A DNA stretch of 64,000 nt. Source: Volutella citrinella (Eukaryota > Ascomycota > Sordariomycetes > Hypocreales > Nectriaceae). Positions 10,505 through 22,121 of the stretch are shown piece by piece (the first letter of the stretch is position 1; the number at the start of each line of letters is the position of its first letter). The translations under genes were made by a program, and so were the position numbers. The notes under the pieces are model-generated. The model was not told where the DNA came from, ran no database searches, and was given only the letters and a program-made list of their open reading frames with translations. The DNA lies in the NCBI GenBank assembly GCA_034401135.1, contig JAWZSP010000001.1, positions 4,092,001 to 4,156,000 of the forward strand, written 5' to 3'.

Positions 10505-13500
10505 ATGACCACGGGCCGTGATGTGCAGGACTCCAAGAGCCCCCTTGGGACTTCGGTCCCGGCTGCAGCTCCTGTCGTCAGGGCTGGGCTTGTCAGCCTC
10601 CGTGACGAGGCCGCCCGACTTGCTGCGCCTCTCCGCCAACGGCTCAAGGGCGCCGCCGAGGGTCTCTATCGCAAAACTGTCGTCGACTCGATCCTGCGCC
10701 GCAAGCATATTGAAGCCTCTACAGATGGACGTCATGTCCCTCTTCAACTCGAGCGCGAAAAGCCCTTGGTCGACACCCGCCGCGGAGTGTCGTATATCTC
10801 AAACAGCATCCGGACCTCCCGGTACACTGTTTGGGACTTTGTGCCCAAGCAGCTCTTCTTCCAATTCTCCCGAGTTGGTAATTTTTACTTTCTCTGCGTT
10901 GGTATTCCGCAGATGGTACGTCATGCCCAGATATTCAATACATTTCCAAATCGACGTAGTTTGAGGCTGATATCGCTGTTTAGATCCCCGGTCTCTCGAC
11001 AACCGGATCCTACACTACAATCCTGCCCCTGCTCTTCTTCGTGCTCGTCACCATCGTCAAGGAAGGCTATGACGATTACCGACGCTACTGCCTCGACAAG
11101 GTTGAAAACGCATACTTTGCTACTGTCCTGGGCCGCGAGGATGTGTACACGGGCAAGCTCAAACCCAACACTCGATTGCGACGATGGAATCCGTTCATGT
11201 TCAACTCCACTACGGAACCCCGGCCTGTTCCTGACGAAGATCACCATGGACTGCGCTGGGTGCCCGCGAGATGGAGTGATATCAAGGTCGGCGACGTGGT
11301 GAGGTTGACGCGTGACGAGCCAATTCCTGCCGATATCGTGTTGCTGCACAGCGATGGGGAAAACCGCCTTGCCTATGTCGAAACCATGGCTCTCGATGGT
11401 GAAACGAACCTCAAGAGCAAGCAAGTCGCTCCAGCAATCCAGAATTGCGATACGATAAAGGGGCTATCTGAGTGTGATGCGACCTTCGTCCTCGAGGACC
11501 CGAACCCAGATCTGTTCCAGTTTGACGGCCGCGTGACTGTCAATGGCGAGACTGTGCCGCTGACCATTAACGAGATCGTCTATCGGGGCAGTGTGCTACG
11601 AAACACCCGCACCGTCATCGGAATGGTCGTAAACACCGGAGAGGAGTGCAAGATTCGAATGAACGCCAACAAGCACCCCAAGGCCAAGAAGCCTGCCCTC
11701 GAGCGGATGAACAACAAGATTGTCGTCACTCTGGCGACTTACGTGGTCATTCTTTCCGTTGGTGTATCAATGGGCTATATTGATTGGCAGAAACGCACTG
11801 AGAGACAGTCTTGGTATCTTGACCGGGCAGCGGTCCCGTTTCACCAGATCATCATCGCCTTTATCATCATGTTTAACAACATTGTCCCTCTGGCGCTGTA
11901 CATCAGCCTGGAGATTGTCAAAATTGGACAACTCCTCATGCTGAACTCGGATGTTGAAATGTATGACGAGGAGACCGACACTCCCGCTCGGTGCAACACA
12001 AACACAATCCTCGAAAACCTAGGCCAGGTTGGCTACATCTTCTCAGACAAGACCGGCACGTTGACGGATAACGTGATGAAATTTCGCAAAATCAGCATTG
12101 CGGGAACGGTCTGGCTTCACGAGATGGACCTCCAGCCAAAGGACGACAACGCATTGAGCGTGAAGCTCAGCCATGACACGACCAGCGACGACTCAATCTT
12201 GCACAACGATCATGTCAAGATAGTTGGCCCTGCAGATCGACCCTCACCAATCCGAACGCTCCAATCACCTGGCCTCGCTCCACCGGGACTTCCCTCCCCG
12301 ATGCTAGCCTCACCCACGCGGCCATCAATGTCCCCCTCGAGACCGTCTATGTCGCCATCCCGCCCATCCATGGGCGGCCGTAGATCATCTTCACAGTGGC
12401 GATCAACAGGCAGGCCTGATCATATACAGCCCGATGTCACCACTACGGACATGCTCGAGTACATCCGACTGCGTCCAAACTCACCATTTTCCAAAAAGGC
12501 CAAGCAGTACATCTTGGCCGTGGCGCTTTGTCATACATGCTTGCCCGAACGTACAGAAGACGGCGGTATTGATTTCCAAGCGGCATCCCCCGACGAACTT
12601 GCGTTGGTGAGGGCGGCTCAAGAACTGGGCTATCTGGTCATGAACCGCAGCACCCGCATGATCACTCTCCAGATCACCTCCCCAGAAGGTCATGTGGAAG
12701 AATGCAAGTACGAGATCCTGGATGTCATCGAGTTTAGCAGCGCTCGTAAGCGAATGTCAATTGTCGTGCGTTGTCCGGATGGACGCATCCTGGTAATTTG
12801 CAAGGGAGCTGACTCGGCCATTCTTCCCCGTCTAAAGCTGTCAACTCTGGCCAAGCAGAAAGCGACGGAGGCAAGAAAGAGTGCGGACCTGGAGAGAGAG
12901 CTCTTCAGGCGCAGTGAGCAACAGGAGCCTCGCAATAGCTTCGGTGGCAGGCCTAGTCTAACTGTTCGACGGAACCCGGCGCTTCTGCGGGAGCGAAGTA
13001 CGAGCCGCCGCCCATCCGCCGTAGATCGGAGCAAGTCATTCGAGTTCAAGCGGCTCCGCCCCTCTGAAGACAAGCCCCGGCTATCCGTCACCTCTCGCGG
13101 CGTTTCGATGGATGTTGGGCGACCCAGTCACTACCTCAATACCCCAGTACATTACCAAGCAGCGGTACCCGATCATTTCGATTTTCTCGATGATCCTGCC
13201 ATCAACGACGACTCGGAAATCTTCTCCAAGTGCTTCAAACATCTGGACGACTTTGCCACGGAGGGTCTTAGGACATTGCTGTATGCGCAAAAATTTGTCC
13301 AAGAGGCGGACTACCATACATGGAAGAAGGCCTGGGACGAAGCCACGACTAGCCTGGACAACAGACAGGCGCGAATAGAAGCTGCGGGCGACATAATTGA
13401 GCAGTCCTTCGACCTGGTTGGTGCGACAGCTATCGAGGACAAGCTTCAGGATGGTGTTCCCGAGACCATTGACCGCCTGCGCCGGGCAAACATCAAGATC

Positions 13501-14980
13501 TGGATGCTTACTGGCGACAAGCGGGAAACGGCCATCAATATTGCACACTCAGCCCGCATCTGCAGACCCGGGTCCGACCTGTTCATCCTCGATGTGAGCA
13601 AAGGGGGCCTTGATTCGCAGCTTCTCGCGTTGTCCGAGGACCTCAGCGTAGGTAGCATCCACAGTGTTGTGGTCATTGACGGACAGACGCTGGCTGTCGT
13701 CGAGAACTCGACCGAGTTGTCTGTCCAGTTCTACAGCGTCATGCTCAAGGTCGACTCAGTCATCTGCTGTCGTGCGTCTCCAGCTCAAAAGTCCCTCCTC
13801 GTCAAAGCTGTACGATCTCGGTTGAAGGCATTTCGTGGCAAGAACCGACGAGGACTTACGCTGGCGATTGGAGACGGTGCCAACGACCTGGCAATGATCT
13901 CGGCCAGCCATGTCGGCATCGGAATTTCTGGAAAGGAGGGACTGCAGGCCGCTCGAGTTGCGGATTACTCAATTGCCCAGTTCCGATTCTTGCAGCGCCT
14001 TCTCCTTGTCCATGGTCGGTGGAATTACGTTCGTACCGCCAAGTTCATTCTTTGCACGTACTGGAAAGAGATGTTCTTCTACCTCCCGACTGCGCAGTTC
14101 CAGCGATACACCGGATACAGTGGCACATCTCTGTACGAGGCAACCAGTTTGACCGTCTTCAATACTCTCTTCACTAGCCTTTGTGTGATATGCATGGGCA
14201 TCTGGGAGCAAGATCTCAGGGCCGAGACGCTCCTGGCAGTCCCGGAGCTATACGTCTACGGACAGCGGAACATGGGCCTGAATCTGTGGAAGTTCGCCAG
14301 GTGGATGCTTCTTGGGGCCATCGAGGGCGTCGTGTGTTGGTATGGCGTCTGGGCCGGCTACGGATGGGTCTCGCCCGGCGCAAAAGACCCAGGAATATAT
14401 GCCTTGGGGACACTCGCCTTCACGACTGGGGTCCTCTGGATCAACTGGAAGCTCTTGTAGGTTGCTCTTGATCCCAATGACAGGTTGGGGCTGCCTTGCT
14501 GACAATCATAGCATTTTCGAAACCCACTTCAAGTCTGTAATTGTCCTGTTCTCTTTCTGTCTGACAACCTGGGGCTGGTTTGCCTGGCTTTCCTTTCTGG
14601 ATGGTGTTTATGCGCCTTCGCCGGCCGGCACCTACAACATCCGGAATAGTTTCACGACCCTGTTTGGTAGCGATGCGGCCTGGTGGGCCACGATTTTCGT
14701 CGTGGCGGGCATCATTGGCCTGATGGAAATGGTCTTGAAGATTGTGAAGCGTGAGCTCCTCATTGCTGGCCTCTGGCAGTGGCCTCCGTGGAAGCAAAGC
14801 AGGCGCGGGGATAACATTGAGGAATGGGACGTTGAGCTCTGGCAGGAGCTGGAACAAGACCCCGCGATGTGGAAGAGGCTGCAGCAGCTGTGCCGCGATG
14901 AGCCGGTGGATGATGATGATGATGGAGAGGAGGCAGACCTCGGCCCCATTTTAGAGCCTGAGCCATCGCGAGGACGGTAG
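10505..14980 (+). CDS. dnf3: P4-type phospholipid-transporting ATPase (flippase), Dnf3 class
   Basis: Flips phospholipids from the lumenal or outer leaflet to the cytosolic leaflet in Golgi, endosomal and plasma membranes. Exons 10505-10915, 10984-14456 and 14512-14980 join in frame to give 1450 residues; the introns are 68 and 55 nt with GT..AG ends. The actuator motif DGET lies at 275-278, the phosphorylation motif DKTGTLT at 492-498 (D492 is the aspartyl-phosphate), MLTGDK at about 978 and the hinge GDGAND at about 1100. TM4 carries the P4 signature region VPLALYISLE, and a C-terminal block of membrane segments follows the hinge. Ser/Arg/Pro-rich inserts at about 557-617 (containing a repeated RPSMSPS unit) and about 757-853 lie in the nucleotide-binding domain. 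The sequence around TM4 and the N-domain inserts points to Dnf3 rather than Drs2, Dnf1/2 or Neo1. P4-ATPase is certain; the subclass is likely. Confidence 0.95.
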
Positions 14981-15302
14981 GGATCCTTCGCCCATGGCGG
15001 ATATACTCGTTTTGATTTTGTGATACCCCCTAGACTGGGATTTTCTTTTTGGGTTTCTAGACGGCACATTCGATAACAGACGCGCATGCAGTGCATGAGG
15101 GAAGACATGGGTACATAAATCACGCCCACACATATCCGTATATATTTTAGTACTAGTACGTAATATCAGCTCAAGTAATCAAATCAATTTGCACAACCTC
15201 GAGAATCCAGAGGACTTGTGAGCTGTGGTCACCTGGGACAGATATCCAACATACCAGGCCCACATCCATGAGAGTACCATGTCGTACTTGCTTTCCAGTA
15301 CA
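14981..15302. other. Convergent 3' region between the flippase and MFS genes
   Basis: This 322-bp spacer separates two stop codons facing each other. It is AT-richer than its flanks, as expected for 3' UTRs and polyadenylation signals. No gene is visible. Confidence 0.6.
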
Positions 15303-17367
15303 CTATGCTCGCCGCTCTACGTCAGCTGCGTCCTGGTTGACGACCCCTTCGGGCCTGCTCGGGCGTTCCTTGGCCTTTCCTAGGATCCCCATTCCCCTGA
15401 ATGCAAGCACCACCATGACGAGCGCCAGGAACGCGATGCCAAAATTCGTCCACGATGCCGCTCGGATACCCGTGAGGGAGGCCGAATCCCATGACTTTAC
15501 AGGTCCAACGTCTTGGACGCTGACGCCACGAGCGCCCGCCATTGCCGAAGTTTGAACCGAAGTGCTGATAGCGAGAGCAATTGCACGCCCAAACATGCCC
15601 ATGGCGTTCACCAGCGCGCCGCCCACCGCTTGGTCCTCCTTCGGCAGCGAGTGCGATGTAAACAGGGTAAAACACGGCCAGGCGGTATCGGCACCCATGA
15701 CTGAGAGGATCATGGCTGGAAACCCCCATGCGAAATATGAGGTGGTGGGAGGGATAGGTACGGCATATAGAATGCAGGCAATGCACACACATACATGGCC
15801 AAAAGCCAAAATAGTCAAGGTCGGGACTTTGTCGAGGATGTTGGCGACGACAAAGGCGATGATGATGCCGCTGACGCCCGTCGGAATGAATCGCAGCATG
15901 GTTTGCAGCGGCGACAGGCCCTGATAATCTTGGAAGTAATAGGTGGCGTAGATGAGATAATTGTTGAAGGAGCCGAAGAGTAGACCCATTGTGATCATTG
16001 CGGCGGTAAAGCGCCAGTTCCGAAACATAGAAACCTTGACCAGAGGCGGGCGCTTCCCCTTCTTCTCAAGATGCCGCTGCCAGAAGTAAAAGAGGATGAT
16101 TATTAGCACAGACGCTACAATCAGGGTCGGGATCCAGGGCCGGGTCCATCCAACAACGTTGCCCTCAGTCAAGGCGAACATGAGAGCGAGCAATGCGACG
16201 GTGATAAGCGTGGCTCCGATCCAGTCCACGGAAGCTGTACGAGATCGGAAGCCAGTCGCGCCCGGCACCGAAGGGCTGGCAGGAGGCTGTGGGATAAAGA
16301 AGATGCCTGCGATAGATATCATGCCCGCCATGATGGCGAGGGCGCCAAACACCCACTTCCAGCTCGCATAATTAGCAATAAGACCCGAGACGAGATTTCC
16401 AAAGACACTCCCCAGTGGAGCACCGGCCGCTATGAGAAAGTAAGCAATTGATACAATCGGCGGGCGAGAAGTGGGTGATTTCGTACCGTATGCGCTGAAT
16501 GCGTAGTTCTTGGCCCTCCCAGGAGGGAAAGTCGTCCCCAAGATGCCAATGGCAGTTGGAACATTGGCCGCAGCACCCTTTGTCTTCAGTTAGCACCAGG
16601 CCAGGCCAAGGCAGGCGACTTGGGGATGGCGCCTGATCAAAGAGACGTACCAAGCCATGCAGCCCTCTGAATAAGTCAAACAGGATTTCGTTGGGCACAA
16701 ATGGATTGACAATGCAGCACAGCGTAACCCAGATGGACCCCAGGATGAATATCAGGCGTTTCCCGTAGATGTCAGCGATGCGACCCCAGAGTAAGAGGAA
16801 GCAACCGAATGTCAGTACGTAGGAGGAAACGATCCATTGCTGGCGCGTGTCGGGGATGTGGAGGTCGCGACCAATGTTTGGGAGGACAATGACCACTGTC
16901 TGGCTGGCGAGCGTCTGCGAAACGAAGAGTGCGTGTTAGCAGGGAGTCCCAGACAGCGTGAGCTTGTCAGTGTCTGTCTGTCACGCGCCACTGTCTTGCC
17001 TTTTGCCTCGACTCACATTGAGAAAGGATGCGCCCGTGACGGTTAGGACGAGGGCAATGCACCGGGCCTTTGAGATTTGCAGTTCGTCTTTGGATTCAAT
17101 CGAGTCGCCGTCATTGTCGCCGTTGTCGTCGTCGCCACCGTCCTCTCGGCCTTCATGAAGGTTCGTGCGTTGAGCATCCTGTGGCACCGCAGCAGAAGGT
17201 TTGTTGTTGCGGCCTCCCTCTTTAACGTCCTCGACCGTTTCAGCTGTCTCGGTCGTGGCTGGCGTGGCTTGCTGTTGCTCCTTCTCTGAATTTGCGCCAA
17301 CCGCCGCAATGTCTCGGGCAACGGCAGGAGGTGAGACGTTGGATACCCGGCCGACGGCACCCACCAT
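15303..17367 (-). CDS. MFS drug:H+ antiporter, ATR1-like DHA2 family
   Basis: A plasma-membrane or vacuolar proton-coupled exporter of small toxic compounds. On the minus strand, exons 17367-17017, 16914-16651, 16577-16487 and 16429-15303 join to 610 residues. The N-terminal 100 residues are hydrophilic and acidic (DDDNGDNDGD). TM1 follows with the DHA2-type motif NTLASQTVVIVLPNIG, then motif A GRIADIYGKR at 161-170, which closely resembles Atr1-type exporters. About 14 hydrophobic segments are visible. Intron 3 (16486-16430) is 57 nt and has no stop, so a naive ORF retains 19 extra residues. Splicing it (GTACGA..CATAG) joins SAY to AAGAPLGS and restores the expected helix. The second acceptor could lie 6 nt upstream, adding two residues. 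Substrate unknown; no biosynthetic cluster surrounds it. Confidence 0.9.
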
Positions 17368-19100
17368 GATTGCTAGCTAACCTGGAGCACCAAGCTAATC
17401 ACCAGCGAGCCAAATTTTCTGATTCGGAGGAGAAAATCGGACGGGTTTCAATGGCGACAGAATTCTCTGCTCTTGCGTTTTCCCTGAGAGTTTGATGAAC
17501 CCGGGGGCGGGTGCTAGCCAAAAGTTCCGCCCTCAGCTCTGTGGGGGTGGGTAACAAATATGTCGGTGCGGTCCGTCCAACGCTTTTGGGGGCAGGCGAC
17601 CTGCACAATTGCAATGGACGAATGACCCTGGGGGCTGCTTCTTTTTATTTTAGTCACAGTTCCTCTGGCCGGCGCGCAGTCCCGAGCTGCCAAGGATCGG
17701 AAATGCTCCCCAGAGTGGATTCCTGCCGGGATTCTGACGTGCAATTGGGAGCCTCTTAGTCGATGGACAGCAATGTGCGTTTTGTGTCATCCCCCACATC
17801 CCATGATTCCCATCCAACAGGCAGAGACGCCTTTGAGCACGCGCGACGGCGAACTGCTTTGCTTTGCTCAACTTGGAACCGAGTACCGCAGCTCGGAAAT
17901 GCACCCCCGCCCGGCCGCTGACTAAATTCTTCAATCTCGTCTCCAACATGCTGGCGCGGCACATCAGATCGGCATGTCTAGCGCCCCGATGTCGCTAGCC
18001 TCAAAGAGCCAAACGGCAAACCGAACGGCAAAGCAACCGACGACTCACCAGGGAGTGGTGCCTTTGGTTTGCTCACCTCAGTACATAGGTAGTATTGACC
18101 CAATTTCTCCAAGTCATTCCAGGATTATCCAGGATCATACAGAATCATGGTATTAGGTTGGCTTCGTCTCGCCTCGGCTCGCGTTTCGCATCCCGGCACC
18201 GGATGCCTAATCCGACTACATCCCTCCCCTCAGCAAGCAGGACGTCACTATCAATCAAGTGGACTCACCTCACACAATCTTCAACATTCCCCATCCGCAG
18301 TTTCACACTTTCGGGCAACGAGCTGGTTTTTCTTCTTCCTTTTTTTCTTTGGCTTCTCCAATGTCTCTGTTTTGATTGTATTGAATGTCGAGCCCCAGCC
18401 TGGGTTTCTCAATCTCAATTTTCCCTTTCAAACCGAGCTGGCGAAATCATTATTCGGCCAATTCACTTAAGAGTCCTGTCCGGCCATCCATCCATCCATT
18501 CATCCATCCCCGTCGTCCGTCGTCCGTGGTTCCGCCCAAGAAAATACACATCGCAAGAAACGATCGCCTTTCCTCCCTTGAGCCGTCCCCAACTCGCTCC
18601 CGATTAAACAAGTTCCCGGCCGTTGCACGTCCACTCCCGTAGAAAACAAACCAAAACCAAGCAAACGAGCAACCAAACGCATTGGGAGCAACACCATATC
18701 CCTTTGGTCCGGCAAATCAAGAAGAAATAGAAGACCAGGTTACAGCCTTTCGTCCTTTCCATTGCCAATGCCACCCTGATTCTTTTTAGGTGATATGATT
18801 CTCAGAAAAAGAAACAATCGTACACGTGAGACTCTTTGTTGAGTAGAGAAGATATGCTCGCCGTCCCCCAGCGAACCGAACTGTACGCATGATACTGATT
18901 ATGTTCCCCCGCCGTACTCAGACCTCTTCCTCTCAATCATCATTCATCTCGCCCATCCGCATCATCGTTCTCTCCGGAAGGGTCCAGGGGGGGCCGCTCG
19001 ACCCAGCCAAACATGTCGAGCACACATGGTTGTCGAGCCATACTTTTTGTACGCCATGATGCCTGTGAATCCGACTCCGCCCTTGGCATCTTCTACCACA
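17368..19100. other. MFS upstream region and DEF1 downstream region
   Basis: A 1.7-kb stretch without a supported gene. It should contain the MFS promoter (minus strand, near 17.4-17.9 kb) and the DEF1 3' UTR (near 18.8-19.1 kb). Between 18.2 and 18.7 kb the plus strand has promoter-like composition: CT-rich, then ATCC repeats at about 18487-18510, then an A/C-rich leader-like block with CAAAC and ACCAAAC motifs. No open frame follows. A non-coding transcript is possible. Confidence 0.5.
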
Positions 19101-19129
19101 TTAGTGGTAGTTGCCTCCCCAGCCGCCGC

Positions 19130-19171
<42 letters not shown>

Positions 19172-22121
19172 TGCCACCGTAGTAGCCACCGCTGCCGCCG
19201 AAGCCCTGCCCGTAGGATCCGTAGGGGTTATTTCCATGCTGGTTGGCGCCTGCATTGCCACCCATGCCATAGGCAGCGTTGCTTCCGTGGAGGTTGTGGC
19301 CCTGGAGGTGGTTGGGGTAGCCACCGTAGTTCTGGGGCGGGGGGAGACCGCTCTGGCCGGCTGGCGCATTGTTGGCCGCCGAGCCAGGTCGCGCGCCGCC
19401 GATGGAGGGGGAAGGACCGGAGCCAGCCTTGGAGTCGCTGAACGGCTTCAGGTCGTCGCTAGCAGCAGTGGCGCTGGGTTGAGCAGACTGGCTGTTGAAC
19501 GAGGGACCCTGGGACTGGAAGGAGGAGGCACCGCGCGCAAAGCTGTCGTGGACGCTGCCGAAGCTGCTAGCACCACCTAGGGCAGGCTGACTGCCAGCCT
19601 GGCTGGTAGCGGTGCGGCTATAGTCGCCCAGGCCAGCTCCAAGGCCACTCTCCCGATGGAGCGAGGACTGGGCAAAACCAGCAGGGGACGAGGTGTGGTC
19701 GTAAGGGGCGTTGGGCGATACGCCGTATGGCTGGCCGTACATGCCGCCCTTGCCGCCGTAGGGGCCAAAGTTTCCTTGGCCATATCCGGAGTAATAGTGG
19801 TGGTAGTAGGGGTTGCTGTAGTAAGGGTGGTTGTAGTTGGGATACTGCTGGCCGTGGGACTGCGGCTGCGAGCCCTGGGCAGGCTGCTGCTGGGGCTGCT
19901 GAGACTGCGGCTGCTGAGACTGCGGCTGCTGGGGCTGCTGGCTCTGCTGCTGCTGAGCCTGAGAGGTAGGGTTGGGCGTGCTCGTGCCGCTGTTTTGGGC
20001 ATCGTTGGCAGTGGCTCCGAACCGAGGCTGGTTGTGAAGATTGCCGCTCTGGGGGTACTGGCTGAGGTTATCTGCCTGAGCGGCCCCGTAGCCGCCAAAG
20101 GCACGCTGCTGAGACGCAGCCCCCTCCTGCTGACCTTGGGCACCCTGCTGTTGGCCAAATTGCTGACCATAGTAGTTGCTGTATTGGTTTCTGTCGGGCT
20201 GGTTCGCAGTGTAGTACGAGGCATAGTCGCTGGGGGCAGAGCTGAAGGCGCCACCAGGCTGCTGGGGCTGCGACGTTTGAGCGGAGAAGTTATCAAATGG
20301 TGCCTGGGTCGAGGGGGTGGTCTGCTGGGTGAAGGGGTCCAGAGGCTTCGGCTGGGGGGCAGCGGCCTCTTGAGCCCCAGTCTGGCCGAATCGACCGTAT
20401 TGCTGCGGGTTGGGAATTGGGGGTTGGGCGGGGGCGGGAGCTTGAGTGGCTGCTACATCATCAGCATGAGTTGTTATCAAGCGTTATTGGGGGGGGGGGG
20501 GGGCTTACCGGCGGGTGCAGCAATCGCACTGGGTTTCTGAGCGAAAGCCTCGGGTACGGCAGGCTGAGCAACGGGAGGTAGAGAAGCACGAGGGTGGGCA
20601 ACAGGAGAGTCGGCGGGGGGTTGGGCTCGGGTTTCGGGCTCCTCACGATCACCGTCAATATCTTCCTCGGCGCCGCTTAGGTTGAAAGCGCCAAACTGGA
20701 CAGCAGCGCGGTCGACTTCACGGTTGCCAGGCATGCGCACAGCTTCTTCCTGGTCAAGGACACGGCGTTGGTGGTGGTGGTGGCTAGGAACTCGGGTAGC
20801 TCGTTCAGCAGTAGCCTTGGCTGCGGAAGCAGCAAAGCCACTGGCGTCGGATCGAGGGAGATGCTGCTGGGCAGCAGCAGAGATAGGAGTAGCGGTAATA
20901 CTGGTGGGGTTCTGTCGTGGGTCCCAAGAGTCAGCAGCGGTGCTTGCGGCGGTGCCAGTAGGAGGCGGCTGGGAGTCGTCAGCAACCTGTTCGAGATTTG
21001 TCTCCGTTAGCTCGTCCTTGGACGGCGGCAGGGCAACTTCAGGCTCGATGACCACGGGTGCAGGAGCGGGCACAGCAGCTTCGACAACGGGAGTAGTTTC
21101 ATCATCAGCTTGGGTGGCAACGGGCTCGAGCTCAGGCTCCGGCTGAGCTGGCTCGACGACTTCAGGCGCGACGACTTCGGGTGCAGGCTTCGGTATGGGG
21201 GCCTCCTTGGGCTTGGGAGGGGCCTTGGGGGCCGTCGACTGGCGGAGCATGCTGGCCCAGGTCTTGGCCTGGGGAGCAGCAGGCTTAGGTGTTTCGGCGG
21301 GCTTCTCGACAGCGACTTCCTTGTCTCCAGAGACATCTGCAGCTGGCTGTCCATTGCCCCAAGCGGACGATTCCTCGGTAGGGACAGACAATTGCTGGTT
21401 CTCCTTGGTTCGCGCACCATTGGTGGTGGTCGCAGGGTTCGCAGATCGGCCTCGAGCGGGACGTCCGCCTCGCTCTGTAGCACGGCCTCGGCCTCGGCCT
21501 CCCTCTGAGACAACACGGCCACCGCGAGCAGGTCGGGGAGCGTTCGATGAGGTTTCGTTGCTAGATTGGGCAGGAGCCGCATCCTTGGGCTTGCTGCGGG
21601 TGGGCTTCTTGGTCTTCGAAACTTCGCCCCATTGCGAGATTGTGCCTGGAAAAAACAGCGAATTAGCTACTTCAGCTCGGGGTAAGGACGAGTCCAAGCC
21701 ACGTGAGCAAAGGATTCGAAGAGGCTTCTAGTGCGCAGCAGGTACGCGATATTCGCGCGGTATTGGCAAACATCATGGAGCAGGAGTAGGGTCAAAAAAT
21801 TGTAGTGGCACACTTACCCTCAGCGATGCGCGTGACAGCCTCGTCGGGGTCACCGTTGGTCTCTTGGAGAGCAAAGAGGATGTCGGCATCGGACCAGTCG
21901 GCGAAAACGGCACGAATGGGTGCAATATTGTCGCCATATAGCTTCCGAAGCTCGCCAAAGTCGCCACCGTCGTCCTCAAAAGTCGCCTGGGAGTCGTCGG
22001 TCTTGGGATCGGCCTTGTCGCCATTGGTCCTGCGGCCGCCTCGACCGGCGAAACCGCCTCTTCCACCGCGGCCGGAGCCTCTGCCGCGCGAGGCGGATGG
22101 CCGTGAAGTCACGTCGGACAT
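19101..22121 (-). CDS. def1: RNA polymerase II degradation factor DEF1 (CUE domain, Gln-rich)
   Basis: DEF1 promotes ubiquitylation and removal of stalled RNA polymerase II. In yeast its CUE domain recruits the Elongin-Cullin ligase. Minus-strand exons 22121-21818, 21645-20509 and 20452-19101 join to 930 residues. The N-terminus is RG-rich (SRGRGSGRGGRGG), followed by a CUE domain at about 55-100 and the conserved GTISQWGEV segment just after it. A long Ala/Pro/Glu-rich middle follows. The C-terminal third is rich in Gln, Asn, Gly and Tyr, with a 13-residue polyQ tract and the terminal GGWGGNYH. Intron 1 is 172 nt. Intron 2 (20508-20453) carries a 15-base C run starting four bases after its donor GT. 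Its acceptor could be GTAG or, 3 nt later, GCAG; both keep the frame and differ by one alanine. In yeast the C-terminus is removed by the proteasome to give the nuclear form, and a similar mechanism is plausible here. Confidence 0.93.
19131..19169 (-). repeat. CAG/CAA repeat encoding polyQ in DEF1
   Basis: Thirteen glutamine codons, all CAG except one CAA, near the DEF1 C-terminus. This is a likely length-polymorphic coding microsatellite. Confidence 0.95.
20489..20503. repeat. 15-bp G/C homopolymer in DEF1 intron 2
   Basis: Fifteen G on the plus strand, which is fifteen C on the sense strand, directly after the donor core of DEF1 intron 2. Length is prone to slippage and sequencing error, but the tract is intronic so the protein is unaffected. 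Confidence 0.9.

Noticed and set aside
19656..20540. 294-codon plus-strand ORF, Leu/Val/Gly-rich and seemingly membrane-like
   Set aside because: It is the complement of the Gln-rich DEF1 coding repeats; CAG/CAA and CCN codons read backwards give Leu and Gly runs.
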